Both the position numbers and the translations under genes were made by a program. Positions 17,201-25,152 of a stretch of DNA of 64,000 bases are shown here, one piece after another. How positions within the stretch are numbered: position 1 is the first letter of the stretch; each line of letters begins with the position of its first letter. The notes under the pieces are model-generated. The model was given only the letters and a program-made list of their open reading frames with translations. It did no database searches and was not told the origin of the DNA. This stretch comes from Halomonas sp. JB37 (GTDB taxonomy: Bacteria > Pseudomonadota > Gammaproteobacteria > Pseudomonadales > Halomonadaceae), in NCBI RefSeq assembly GCF_002332255.1, contig NZ_NRGW01000001.1, positions 1,798,001 through 1,862,000 of the forward strand, written 5' to 3'.

Positions 17201-18394
17201 ACGGCCCAAAGTAATCTGGATGCTGCGGTTAATGAGCAAGAGCGGGTACGCTTGGCGGCTGTGTTAGAAGAGGCTAGGCGTTTTTACGATGCCGCCCTTG
17301 AGCGTAACCCTTTGTTTGAAGCTGGTTTGACGGTCGCAAGCCTTACCGATCAGCAGCGCGAGCTTTTCAATCAATATCTAGCAGGTAATAGTGTCGATTT
17401 TGAGGCATTAAGTTTTGACGGAGAGTCGCTGAGTGCCTTTGTCGAGAGCCGCCAGCAAATAGAAACGGCCCTCGCTGGCATTCAGAGCCGGCTGCAGTCG
17501 ACGGCACAGTCAGCCAGACCATCCAGTTTACGTGACAGCGGTGCGGGGCTAGCGCTGAGCTATGAAAATGGCAGTGTCAATCTTGATATTGGCAGTACGC
17601 CCCTTGGGTTTGAAGAAACTAATCTAGTGGGTGGCATACATTGGCAACCGGAGATCGCTGAGAATACAACGCTGAATTTCACTGCGGAACGAAGGGCTGT
17701 AAAAGATAGCGTGCTGTCATATGCGGGCGCTTACGATGCCTATAGTGGTGATACGTGGGGTGGCGTTGTGCGCACCGGTGGTCGCGCAGGCATCAACTAT
17801 GACACTGAGGCGGGTGGCCTGTATGCAGATATTGGCACCTATCGCTATACCGGCCATAACGTCGCTGATAACCAGTCTTACAATCTCTCTTTAGGTGGCT
17901 ATGCTCGCCCGGTCAATAATGAACGCCGCCAGCTGCAAGCCGGTGTACATGTTTCCGCCATGGCCTTCGATGATGATCTGAGCCATTTCACTTATGGCCA
18001 CGGTGGCTATTTCAGCCCCCAAGATTATGTCAGCGTCGCTTTTCCTATTAACTATCGTGAGAATTTCACCGACCAACTGACGCTGGGCGGCTATGTGGCG
18101 CCGGGCTTCCAAAGTTATAGCACCGATGACAGCGACTATTTCCCGACAGATCCAGAGGCGCAGGCACTTCTTGATGTATTTTCTGCTCTCGGGGCTACGC
18201 CGGCATCACGCTATTCAGGAGAAAGTGAAAGTGGGATAGGGCTTTCTTTTGGCGGTGCTATGGAGTACCAAATGACCCCTGATCTTGCTCTTGGCGGACG
18301 GGTGGATTTCAACAGCTTCGGTGATTACAACGATACATCCGCTAGCATGTTTATGAACTATACCTTTGGAGATAGCGGTGAACGAGCCAGATAA
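14243..18394 (+). CDS. bcsC: Cellulose synthase outer-membrane export protein BcsC
   Basis: 1383 residues. A signal peptide covers about 1-31 (LLLSALVSCAPMTAAWG), followed by many TPR repeats up to about residue 840 that span the periplasm, then a BcsC-type C-terminal beta-barrel (aromatic/glycine-rich strands such as ETNLVGGIHWQPEIAENTTL through ALGGRVDFNSFGDYND) forming the exit pore for cellulose. The extreme C-terminus is GDSGERAR after MFMNYTF, so a short polar tail follows the usual terminal aromatic residue. Starts two bases after bcsAB ends. The last 17 bases overlap bcsD. Length is somewhat larger than the E. coli protein (1157) and like those of type I operons. Confidence 0.93.
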   Translation: MRTPVPTLMKLKNRLLLSALVSCAPMTAAWGQENSQSALDALLRQADFWQENQRPDLARQALERYLAGRPDDPEVLYRLARQAVIDDQPDQVAQWTQRLEQASPNSQYLIELDQLQQGNQLDTTQLNRARQLARANRYEESASAYRSLFGGDTPPRGLAVEYYQTLAGGTDAQWREARDGLRQFSDDYPTDAPLKRALSEVLTYREGTRREGISQLAQLARQGGSEAVAARSGWRQALLWLEATPADETLYQVYAQVNPDDNDVPQHFEDSTAQNTRAVGFTALQAGQLGSAEESFRQALEENPQDAEAKGGLGLILLRRQQFAEARGLLSQAMDQAPERREQWAAAYQSAAFYARLGEARRLAAANNLDQALGQVRPLTQQSGDAGRAARLLEADILRRQKRLDAAEQAYRAMLETRQSDVDARVGLVQVLSDKGDWAAAQQIAQALPESRRAQMSGLATAQVEALRLQARQQDDFGAETALREALELVPNNPWARLDLARLLAGQSRPDEAQVLMRPFLASDASLDQRYAAALFASEQGRWSETQRLLSNIPSDSLTVEMTSLQQRAQIQQPLNQALAQLEQGNKSAAIASLQQLYLRSEGAGLTPSQVSQIAGALSEAGAKSEALRWVERDLARGIDEQIPNDYINHTLVMAQAGRSDAAQQLLNRLAASPQWREDSNALAAERGLAIIKADQLRQSGRLASAYDVLAEPMQQSPDDEDLLLAMGRLYAEGDRQAQAEQIYTYVLTRHPESEQALQGAVQTALANNRSRQASQLLSRYGPEQQTPDTLLLSAQVARANGESLKALALLSQARQRLSGQEDGAAALVQRQNPFTDRSQGARASQRPNWLPGASREVSYDIAMTESEALTPSTSQQIDELSRQIRRERAPTVATEFAFNLRDGESGLSRQDRVEAPVRFSLMPFGEGRFEIAVTPTQVTAGMPEGDALRRYGRSGLAESAASLNESLSGVTPILDQIQTTVTNFFTAQSNLDAAVNEQERVRLAAVLEEARRFYDAALERNPLFEAGLTVASLTDQQRELFNQYLAGNSVDFEALSFDGESLSAFVESRQQIETALAGIQSRLQSTAQSARPSSLRDSGAGLALSYENGSVNLDIGSTPLGFEETNLVGGIHWQPEIAENTTLNFTAERRAVKDSVLSYAGAYDAYSGDTWGGVVRTGGRAGINYDTEAGGLYADIGTYRYTGHNVADNQSYNLSLGGYARPVNNERRQLQAGVHVSAMAFDDDLSHFTYGHGGYFSPQDYVSVAFPINYRENFTDQLTLGGYVAPGFQSYSTDDSDYFPTDPEAQALLDVFSALGATPASRYSGESESGIGLSFGGAMEYQMTPDLALGGRVDFNSFGDYNDTSASMFMNYTFGDSGERAR

Positions 18395-18857
18395 TCATTC
18401 CAAACACATTGAGCATTATGCTCAGCGCCATTGCAGCACCCAGTGGCGGCTTTTCCTAGAACTGGTTTTTGATGAGCTTTTCAATAGCGCAGGCAAAGAA
18501 GAGTCTTCGGGTTTCTGGCGTCACATTGGCAGCCGTATGGCGATAGAAATGCCTATGGGCGAGTGCGCTACCTTAGAAAGCCTGGAGAAGGCCATTAATG
18601 AGGCATTAAATCTGCTAGATTGGGGATATGTCAGCATCATTGCTGAGCATCAAAAAATGCGGATTTGCCATTCTGCATGCCCTATCCCAGGCGACTCCCA
18701 AGAGGGTATCGACATCGGTTTGCTAGCAATGTCTGCCTTGTTAGAAGGATTATATAAAGGTTGGCTAAGCCAGCAGGGGGGGGATATGGAGGTGCCTATT
18801 ACCTGCATTAGCTGTAATGCTGAGCAACGTGAATGCACCTTTCTTTATGGACGTTAG
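18378..18857 (+). CDS. bcsD: Cellulose synthase subunit D (BcsD)
   Basis: 159-residue protein of the BcsD/AcsD family, a periplasmic octameric cylinder that guides and aligns glucan chains for crystallisation in type I operons. Length matches the Komagataeibacter protein (about 156). Conserved-looking parts are the N-terminal HYAQRHCSTQWRLFLELVF helix and the C-terminal CTFLYGR. GTG 18378 was chosen because GGAG at 18368-18371 lies 6 bases upstream; an in-frame TTG at 18366 would add four residues. The gene starts inside the end of bcsC. Its presence, with no bcsE/F/G genes here, classifies the operon as type I. Confidence 0.88.
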   Translation: MNEPDNHSKHIEHYAQRHCSTQWRLFLELVFDELFNSAGKEESSGFWRHIGSRMAIEMPMGECATLESLEKAINEALNLLDWGYVSIIAEHQKMRICHSACPIPGDSQEGIDIGLLAMSALLEGLYKGWLSQQGGDMEVPITCISCNAEQRECTFLYGR

Positions 18858-18900
18858 CCGTTCCTGATAGTGGAACTGCGCATTTAAGGGATAACTCGTT

Positions 18901-19905
18901 ATGCTGCGTCGGCTTATGTTAGGCACTGGGCTTATTGTTTGTATGTTGGTGGGGGCCTGCGCAGCTCAGGCAGATACGCCTTGGAGCACATATAAAGAAC
19001 GCTTCATCGATGCCAATGGGCGGGTCATTGACACCGGCAATAATAATATCAGCCACTCGGAGGGGCAGGGCTGGGGCATGATGCTTGCTCAGCATCATAA
19101 TGACCAAGAAGCGTTTGATCAGCTTTGGCAATGGACTCGCCGGCACTTGAGTCGCCCTGATGTCTCTCTCTTCTCGTGGCGCTACGATCCTCGCGATAAG
19201 CCTGCGGTGCGTGACCTTAACAATGCGACGGATGGCGACTTATTTATCGCCTGGGCTCTGTACCTGGCCGCAGAGCGCTGGAACAACGCGAATTACGCGA
19301 GTGCTTCTCGAAGTATCCGCCGCGCGGTGTTAGAAAACCTGACTTATGAGATTGCGGGTTACCAAGTGCTTCTACCCGCTATAGAAGGATTTCGACGCGA
19401 TCAAGAGGTCGACATCAATCTTTCTTACTGGTTTTTACCGGCACTAAGAGATTTTGCTGACATTGAGCCTGAACAACCCTGGCAGCGCCTGATTGATGAC
19501 GGCGTTGTCGTACTGGATGAAGCACGCTTTGGTGCTTATCTATTACCCACTGATTGGGTGGTTGTTAATCAACGAGGCGAGGTTGCACCGGCATCCAACT
19601 GGGCGCCTAGGTTTAGCTTTGACGCAGTCCGCATTCCGCTCTATTTTGTCTGGGGTGGGCGCGACGAAGCGCGCGCTATTGGCAGTATAACTGCTTTTTG
19701 GAATGACCCTGCGCATCAACCTCCATCAGCATGGGTTGATGTAGTGAGTGACGAGCGTGCGGAATACCCAATTTCGCGCGGCGTGGATGCGATTAGGGCC
19801 TATGCGAGCGGCGAAAAACTACCCAGCGCAACGCCCCAATCAGAAGATGATTATTTTTCAGCGACACTTTTGCTGTTGGCGCATATGGCTGAGGATATGC
19901 GTTAG
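18901..19905 (+). CDS. bcsZ: Cellulose-operon endoglucanase BcsZ (GH8)
   Basis: 334-residue family 8 glycoside hydrolase, secreted to the periplasm, that trims beta-1,4-glucan and modulates cellulose output. The general acid is predicted as E54 in SEGQGWGMM and the substrate-binding acidic residue as D111 in NNATDGD, both diagnostic for GH8 BcsZ. The N-terminus is hydrophobic and ends LVGAC20AAQA-D: cleavage after AQA by signal peptidase I, or lipidation at C20, are both possible. Last gene of the operon; it ends three bases before the convergent tesA, with no terminator seen between. Confidence 0.93.
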   Translation: MLRRLMLGTGLIVCMLVGACAAQADTPWSTYKERFIDANGRVIDTGNNNISHSEGQGWGMMLAQHHNDQEAFDQLWQWTRRHLSRPDVSLFSWRYDPRDKPAVRDLNNATDGDLFIAWALYLAAERWNNANYASASRSIRRAVLENLTYEIAGYQVLLPAIEGFRRDQEVDINLSYWFLPALRDFADIEPEQPWQRLIDDGVVVLDEARFGAYLLPTDWVVVNQRGEVAPASNWAPRFSFDAVRIPLYFVWGGRDEARAIGSITAFWNDPAHQPPSAWVDVVSDERAEYPISRGVDAIRAYASGEKLPSATPQSEDDYFSATLLLLAHMAEDMR

Positions 19906-19908
19906 GAT

Positions 19909-20598
19909 TTAAGACAGATGGGCATCGACTGAGGATTCTTCAAGAAGCGACTCAAGCTCAGGCCATACATTGTCTAAAATAATCGGCTGTGCTTCAGCAG
20001 TAGGATGAATACCGTCGCTTTGCATCAGCTGTGCATCTAAGGCGATGTCTTCAAGTAAGAAGGGCACTAGCGCCACGTCGTACTCCTCCGCCAATGAGTG
20101 AAATACGCCCGTAAACGCATCGCGGTACGCTTGGCCATAGTTCGGCGGAATATCAATACCCAGCAGCAGCACCTGCGCCCCGGCTTCTTGACTCTGCTCA
20201 ATCATGCTAGCTAGGTTTGCCTGCATTTGATTAGGTGCCAAGCCGCGCAAGCCGTCATTACCGCCCAGTTCAAGTAGAACAATATCGGGCTGTCGTTGTC
20301 CGATGATGTCAGTGAATCTTTGTAGCCCCCCAGACGTCGTTTCACCGCTAATGCTGGCATTGATAACCTGTGCTTTATCGTCTAGGCGCTCGGCCAGTAA
20401 ACTCACCCAGCCCTCTTCACGCTCAATGCCGTAAGCGGCGCTTAGGCTGTCGCCCATTACCAGTAGGGTGGGGCGCGTGTCTTCACTGACCGGTTCTGCG
20501 TTGACTGAGGTTGAGGTCCAGGTGGCTACCAGTACTAGTACCCATACGGTTACCATACGGTTCAGCCCACACCAAGCTTTAGGGATGTCATGCTTCAT
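19909..20598 (-). CDS. tesA: SGNH-family esterase/lysophospholipase (TesA-like)
   Basis: 229-residue SGNH hydrolase of the TesA (acyl-CoA thioesterase I/protease I/lysophospholipase L1) type, acting in the periplasm. Blocks are complete: GDSLSAAYG with nucleophile S51, the Gly block, GGNDGLRG, and DGIHPTAEAQ carrying the catalytic Asp and His. A signal peptide ends near VNA34-EP. The start at 20598 is backed by GAGGAG about six bases upstream. It is divergent from the ABC exporter genes, the same order as tesA-ybbA-ybbP in E. coli. Known family substrates are fatty acyl thioesters and lysophospholipids. Confidence 0.92.
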   Translation of the reverse strand: MKHDIPKAWCGLNRMVTVWVLVLVATWTSTSVNAEPVSEDTRPTLLVMGDSLSAAYGIEREEGWVSLLAERLDDKAQVINASISGETTSGGLQRFTDIIGQRQPDIVLLELGGNDGLRGLAPNQMQANLASMIEQSQEAGAQVLLLGIDIPPNYGQAYRDAFTGVFHSLAEEYDVALVPFLLEDIALDAQLMQSDGIHPTAEAQPIILDNVWPELESLLEESSVDAHLS

Positions 20599-21433
20599 GC
20601 CTTACTCCTCTGATCAAACTGAAAACTCAGCTGCACACGCCTCGTCAACGACCGAACACTCAAATGGTATCCGCCGCCCTCTTACAGACACCCCCGCGGC
20701 GCATAATGTTCCTCATGGCGTTTCCGGGTACCCCGTTCTACATGCCGACAGGCTCTCGAAAAAAGTCACCAGCGGAGAGCGCTCGCTAACTATTTTACAT
20801 GAGCTGTCGTTAAGCGTAGAAGCGGGTGAAAGCGTTGCGATTTTAGGCAAAAGCGGTGCGGGTAAATCAACATTGTTGGGGCTGTTGGCGGGTCTGGATA
20901 CACCCAGTGATGGTGAGCTTATGCTCTTCGGTCAAGCGCTCAGCCGATTAGATGAAGATGGCCGTGCGGCACTAAGAGCGGGGAGAGTAGGTTTCGTGTT
21001 TCAAAATTTTCAGTTATTACCTACGTTGAGTGCGCTGGAAAACGTCATGCTGCCATTGGAGCTTTCCCCCCGTGCCGGCGAAACACAAACCGCGACTAAG
21101 TGGTTAGCGCGCGTGGGGCTTGGCGAGCGCGTCGATCATCTCCCTAAGCAGCTGTCTGGCGGCGAGCAGCAGCGGGTGGCGGTGGCTCGCGCTTTCGTCA
21201 CTGACCCTGAGCTGGTGTTTGCCGATGAACCAACCGGCAATCTTGACCCGGATACCGGCGCTCAAGTTATTGATCTGCTTTTTACCTTGAACCGTGAAGC
21301 GGGCACTACGCTCATTTTGGTTACCCATGATCACGCTCTGGCCCGTCGCTGTGACCGCTGTCTGCGCCTGGATCAAGGCAAGTTAGAACCTTTTGTGCCA
21401 GTAGCCGCCTCGGTAGATGAGGGGACGCAATGA
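20597..21433 (+). CDS. ybbA: ABC transporter ATP-binding protein, YbbA-like
   Basis: ATPase of the MacB/LolD-like branch that partners the large permease encoded next. Walker [11 protein letters not shown]-loop [16 protein letters not shown], signature [10 protein letters not shown], Walker [13 protein letters not shown] and the H-loop are complete. The start is uncertain: the only late in-frame ATGs are 20585 and 20597, giving an unusually long N-terminal extension (278 residues versus about 228 in E. coli) that overlaps the divergent tesA start. The extension to about residue 50 is low-complexity and may not be translated, or a non-ATG start is used. Overlaps ybbP by four bases. Confidence 0.88.
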   Translation: MPYSSDQTENSAAHASSTTEHSNGIRRPLTDTPAAHNVPHGVSGYPVLHADRLSKKVTSGERSLTILHELSLSVEAGESVAILGKSGAGKSTLLGLLAGLDTPSDGELMLFGQALSRLDEDGRAALRAGRVGFVFQNFQLLPTLSALENVMLPLELSPRAGETQTATKWLARVGLGERVDHLPKQLSGGEQQRVAVARAFVTDPELVFADEPTGNLDPDTGAQVIDLLFTLNREAGTTLILVTHDHALARRCDRCLRLDQGKLEPFVPVAASVDEGTQ

Positions 21434-23997
21434 GCGATGTGAATTGGCGCTTAGCGATGCGCAGTCTTAAACGAGACCTTCGCGCTGCCGACGTGCGCGC
21501 TCTGTTTATCGCTCTGGTACTGGCCGTTGCGGCATCGACGATGATCGCTTTCTTTTTGGACCGTTTAGAACGTGGCTTGGAGCGTCAAGCAAGCCAAATG
21601 CTGGGCGGCGACTTAGTGTTAGAGCAGCGCGATCCTTTTTCCGAAGAGCTGCGGGCCACTCTGGAAAATGCCGGCTTTACGTTAAGTGACCAGGTTGATC
21701 TCGTTTCCATGATTAGCCGCGGCGAGCGCTTTCAGCCCGCGAGCCTCAAAGCTGTCGATGATGTTTATCCTCATTACGGCGTATCACACGTAGATTTTGG
21801 CGATGGCACTGAGGAGGTTGCATCAGGTCCCGCGCCCGGCGAAGCATGGGCTGACCCGCGGCTAATGCAGTTAGTCGAGATACAGCTCGGTGATCAAGTG
21901 CAGGTAGGCCAAACCGAGCTTACCGTGACGGGTATTGTAGAGCGTGAGGCAGACCAGTCCGCTGGATTTAGCAACTTTAACCCGCGCTTAATGATGAACA
22001 CCGCGGATGTTGAAGCGACTGGCCTAATCCAGCCTGGCTCACGCATAGAGTTTGAAATATTAGCGGCAGGCTCGCCAGCGGCACTAGAGCGGGTTCAAGA
22101 CCTGCTGGCGGAACTCCGCCGCGACGGCGTCGAGGTTCGCGACGTGCGAGTCGATCGGCCTCAGCTGGGGAACGCTTTACAGCGCGCTGAACGCTATCTA
22201 GGACTTGCCGGGTTAGCCGCCGTACTGCTGGCAGGCGTGGCTGTCGCAATGTCGACCCGGCGCTACGTCGAGCGTCACTTAGACACCGCTGCGCTGCTGC
22301 GCTGCTTTGGCGCCAGTCAGCGCCAGTTAGTATCAATTTTTACTCTTCAACTGCTCGGGCTAGCCCTGGTCGCAGCAGTGCTTGGGGCGCTGCTTGGGCT
22401 TGTTGGACAAGCCGTTTTACTCCGGTTGCTGGTGAGCTTTCTGCCCATGACGCTCCCGCCACCGGGGCTGATGCCGCTAGGGCTGGGCGTTTTCACAGCG
22501 CTTGCTGTGTTAGTCGGGTTTGCTGGGCCAACCTTGCTGCGTATTAAGCAAGTTAGCGCGTTGAAAGTGCTGCGTCGCGAGCTCGATCCGTTGCCACCTT
22601 CTGCATGGCTGGTGGTGGGGGTGGCGGGCATTGTGTTTGGCGGGTTGCTATGGCTTTACTCGGGCAGCCTGGTGCTAGCGATTGCGCTATTAATCGGCGG
22701 GGCGATGCTGCTCGGTTTGCTGTGGCTGATTAGCGCCTTTTTACTCAGCGCTTTATTGCGGGGTGTCCAAAGAGTAACGGGAAGCAATGAGTGGTCGCAG
22801 GCGCTACGTTTAGGCGGTCGTCAGTTGGCTCGCAGACGCCAGGCAGGACTGGGTCAGCTGCTAGCATTTTCGGTGACTTTCTTTGCGATGGCGATGATTG
22901 TATTAGTGCGCGGTGATCTGTTGAGCACCTGGCAAGATCAGCTGCCTGAAAATACCCCTAATTATTTCGCGATCAACATTCAACCCTCCGAGCGGGATCC
23001 TTTTGAAACGGTCGTTTCACCGCGTGTAGAAACTCAAAGCACCCTGTACCCAATGGTACGCGGTCGCGTTATTGCTATTAATGATCAGCCCCCAGAGGAT
23101 GCCGTGCCGCAGGATGCGCGTGGCGATGGCTCGCTACGCCGTGAGTTAAACCTCACCTGGCAAGCAGAGCTGCCCGATGGTAACGAGTTAGTCGCCGGAG
23201 AATGGTTTTCAACAGTGCAAGCAAGCGACGCAAGCCAGGGGTGGATGAGTGCAGTTGAGGCAACGCCGCAAGCAACCCCTGTGCCTATTTCGATGGAAGA
23301 TGGGCTGGCTGAAAGGTTAGGCCTAGGCATTGGCGACGAGATCACCTTCTCAGTCGGTAGCGACGAGATAGCGACACAGATTACCAGCCTGCGTAGCCTT
23401 CACTGGGACAGCTTTCAGCCTAATTTTTTCGTTATCTTTCCGCCGGGCGTGCTGGAGCAATTTGGCCACAGCTACATTACGGCCTTTCATTTGCCTGAAG
23501 CGGAAAGTGGCCTGATTAGAGAGCTTATTACCGATTTCCCCGGTGTGTCGTTGCTCAATGTGGATGCCATCTTAGGCCAAGTGCGCGACGTGCTTAGCCA
23601 AGTGACGCGTGCTGTGGAGTTGGTGCTTGCGCTGGTACTCTTAGCCGGGGTTAGCGTGCTTTATGCGGCGTTAACCGCAAGCCTTCCTGTGCGCGCCCAT
23701 GAAAGCGGTTTGTTGCGTGTCTTTGGGGCAGGCAGCCGGATGATTTCACGCGTGCAGGGAGCCGAGTATGCGCTGCTAGGCTTTGCCAGTGGTTTGATGG
23801 GGGCGGTATTGGCAGAGTTTGCCACGGCAGCACTGTATATTTACTGGCTAGATCTCACGCCAACCTTCCACCTAGGGCTATGGATATTATTGCCACTCGG
23901 CGGGGCTGTGCTGATTGGCGTGATCGGCCACGCGCTATCACGTGGCTTGCGTCGCCAAGCCCCAGCGGCCAGCTTAGGGCTTCTCGGGGAGGCGTAG
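21430..23997 (+). CDS. ybbP: ABC transporter permease, FtsX-like (YbbP family)
   Basis: 855-residue inner-membrane permease with the YbbP layout: an N-terminal transmembrane helix (RALFIALVLAVAASTMIAFFL), a large periplasmic domain, a block of transmembrane helices (about 255-430), a second periplasmic domain and three C-terminal helices with an FtsX domain (VELVLALVLLAGVSVLYAALTAS to the end). Such systems move lipophilic substrates or do mechanical work in the envelope rather than import solutes; the substrate is unknown. Starts within the end of ybbA (ATGA overlap). The tesA neighbour suggests a lipid-related role. Confidence 0.9.
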   Translation: MSDVNWRLAMRSLKRDLRAADVRALFIALVLAVAASTMIAFFLDRLERGLERQASQMLGGDLVLEQRDPFSEELRATLENAGFTLSDQVDLVSMISRGERFQPASLKAVDDVYPHYGVSHVDFGDGTEEVASGPAPGEAWADPRLMQLVEIQLGDQVQVGQTELTVTGIVEREADQSAGFSNFNPRLMMNTADVEATGLIQPGSRIEFEILAAGSPAALERVQDLLAELRRDGVEVRDVRVDRPQLGNALQRAERYLGLAGLAAVLLAGVAVAMSTRRYVERHLDTAALLRCFGASQRQLVSIFTLQLLGLALVAAVLGALLGLVGQAVLLRLLVSFLPMTLPPPGLMPLGLGVFTALAVLVGFAGPTLLRIKQVSALKVLRRELDPLPPSAWLVVGVAGIVFGGLLWLYSGSLVLAIALLIGGAMLLGLLWLISAFLLSALLRGVQRVTGSNEWSQALRLGGRQLARRRQAGLGQLLAFSVTFFAMAMIVLVRGDLLSTWQDQLPENTPNYFAINIQPSERDPFETVVSPRVETQSTLYPMVRGRVIAINDQPPEDAVPQDARGDGSLRRELNLTWQAELPDGNELVAGEWFSTVQASDASQGWMSAVEATPQATPVPISMEDGLAERLGLGIGDEITFSVGSDEIATQITSLRSLHWDSFQPNFFVIFPPGVLEQFGHSYITAFHLPEAESGLIRELITDFPGVSLLNVDAILGQVRDVLSQVTRAVELVLALVLLAGVSVLYAALTASLPVRAHESGLLRVFGAGSRMISRVQGAEYALLGFASGLMGAVLAEFATAALYIYWLDLTPTFHLGLWILLPLGGAVLIGVIGHALSRGLRRQAPAASLGLLGEA

Positions 23998-24012
23998 CGG
24001 TATCGCTGCGTA

Positions 24013-24105
24013 TTAGCGTGCGAGCCAAAAGCCGACCACGGCGGCGCTGATAACAGCAATGAGAAAGACAAGATTACGGGCGCGAGTATCGCGGCGTGGT
24101 TTCAT
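24013..24105 (-). CDS. Possible 30-residue single-pass membrane microprotein
   Basis: A short frame on the minus strand in the 235-base gap between ybbP and the hydrolase gene, both on the plus strand. It starts with a basic segment (MKPRRDTRARN) followed by an uninterrupted hydrophobic stretch of about 18 residues (LVFLIAVISAAVVGFWLA) and a terminal Arg, i.e. a positive-inside single-pass pattern. GGTG lies five bases upstream of the ATG; this is a weak site. It is unidentified and may be chance, but such a clean topology pattern in a gap is notable. Confidence 0.4.
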   Translation of the reverse strand: MKPRRDTRARNLVFLIAVISAAVVGFWLAR

Positions 24106-24232
24106 GGCAACACCAAAATAAGCGTGGAGAGAAAAGCAGCAAAAGTATTACGCCGGGCATGGTACCGTTTGTTGCCCGCGTCGTCATCTTGACTGCCTTC
24201 ACGCAGCGTTATTGGCCCAGGACTTTTAGCTT

Positions 24233-25138
24233 ATGTACCACTCTGATCTAACGGCTTCCCGCGTTTTTGCGCCGCAGCCGCTTTTGCTTGCCGAAGGCCG
24301 CCTTGCCGCGCTGAGCTGGGGGCGCTCGGATGCTCCCACGTGGCTGGCGTTGCACGGCTGGTTAGATAACGCAGCCAGTTTTTCACGCTTGGCACCGCTG
24401 CTAGTTGAGGCGCTAGGTATCCGCATTGTAGCGGTGGATTTTCGGGGGCATGGGCACTCTTCACATGTGCCTGAAGGCGTCGACTATGCATTGTGGGACT
24501 ATTGTCACGACGTGCTCGATGTCATGGACACGCTCGGATTAGAGCAAGCCAGCTTGCTGGCCCACTCAATGGGCGCGGCAGTGGCATGTCTAGTGGCCGC
24601 GGCGTTGCCTGAGCGGGTAGTGCGCTTAACCTTGATTGACGGATTAGGCGCGCTCAATACACCGCTGGAGGAGACCGCCAGCCAACTGCGCAAAGGATTG
24701 GCAGCTTATCGACGGCCGCGTTCTCGGGCCCCACGCTATGCGGATATAGAAAGCGCGATCGCTGCGCGTGTGGCGGGCGGTGTGACGCCGCTAGATAGTA
24801 TAACGGCCGCGCCGCTTGTGGAGCGCAATACGCAGCCTACCGCCGATGGCCATGTGCAAATGCGTACTGACGGCCGTCTACTGAAGCCATCGCTGGTGCG
24901 TTTTACGCCGGAGCAAGTGCTGTCATTGCTGGCAGATATTAATGCTCCGGTTCTCTTGATTGAAGGCGATAGCGGCATTCTGGGTCAACGTGAGTGGGCC
25001 GCTCAAGCGCGGCAGGCAGTCAAAGATTTACACCGCCACGTGCTCATTGGCGGCCATCATTTGCACCTGGAGCCTCGTGCAGTGGCGCAAGTCGCGACGA
25101 TTATTGGCGGTCACTGGGACAAGACCGATAATCGCTAA
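24233..25138 (+). CDS. Alpha/beta-hydrolase fold esterase
   Basis: 301-residue soluble alpha/beta hydrolase. LHGWLDNAASF is the oxyanion-hole block, VDFRGHGHS the following strand, and the nucleophile elbow is A-H-S112-M-G with Ala where Gly is usual. The acid is likely in LLIEGDSGI and the histidine in GGHHLHLE near the C-terminus. Resembles the SERHL/MhpC-like esterases; the substrate is unknown. No strong ribosome site is seen at ATG 24233 (AGGA is about 12 bases away). A patatin gene follows 14 bases downstream on the same strand, so the two may form a lipid/ester-hydrolysing operon. Confidence 0.85.
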   Translation: MYHSDLTASRVFAPQPLLLAEGRLAALSWGRSDAPTWLALHGWLDNAASFSRLAPLLVEALGIRIVAVDFRGHGHSSHVPEGVDYALWDYCHDVLDVMDTLGLEQASLLAHSMGAAVACLVAAALPERVVRLTLIDGLGALNTPLEETASQLRKGLAAYRRPRSRAPRYADIESAIAARVAGGVTPLDSITAAPLVERNTQPTADGHVQMRTDGRLLKPSLVRFTPEQVLSLLADINAPVLLIEGDSGILGQREWAAQARQAVKDLHRHVLIGGHHLHLEPRAVAQVATIIGGHWDKTDNR

Positions 25139-25152
25139 GGAAGGACGTTAGC

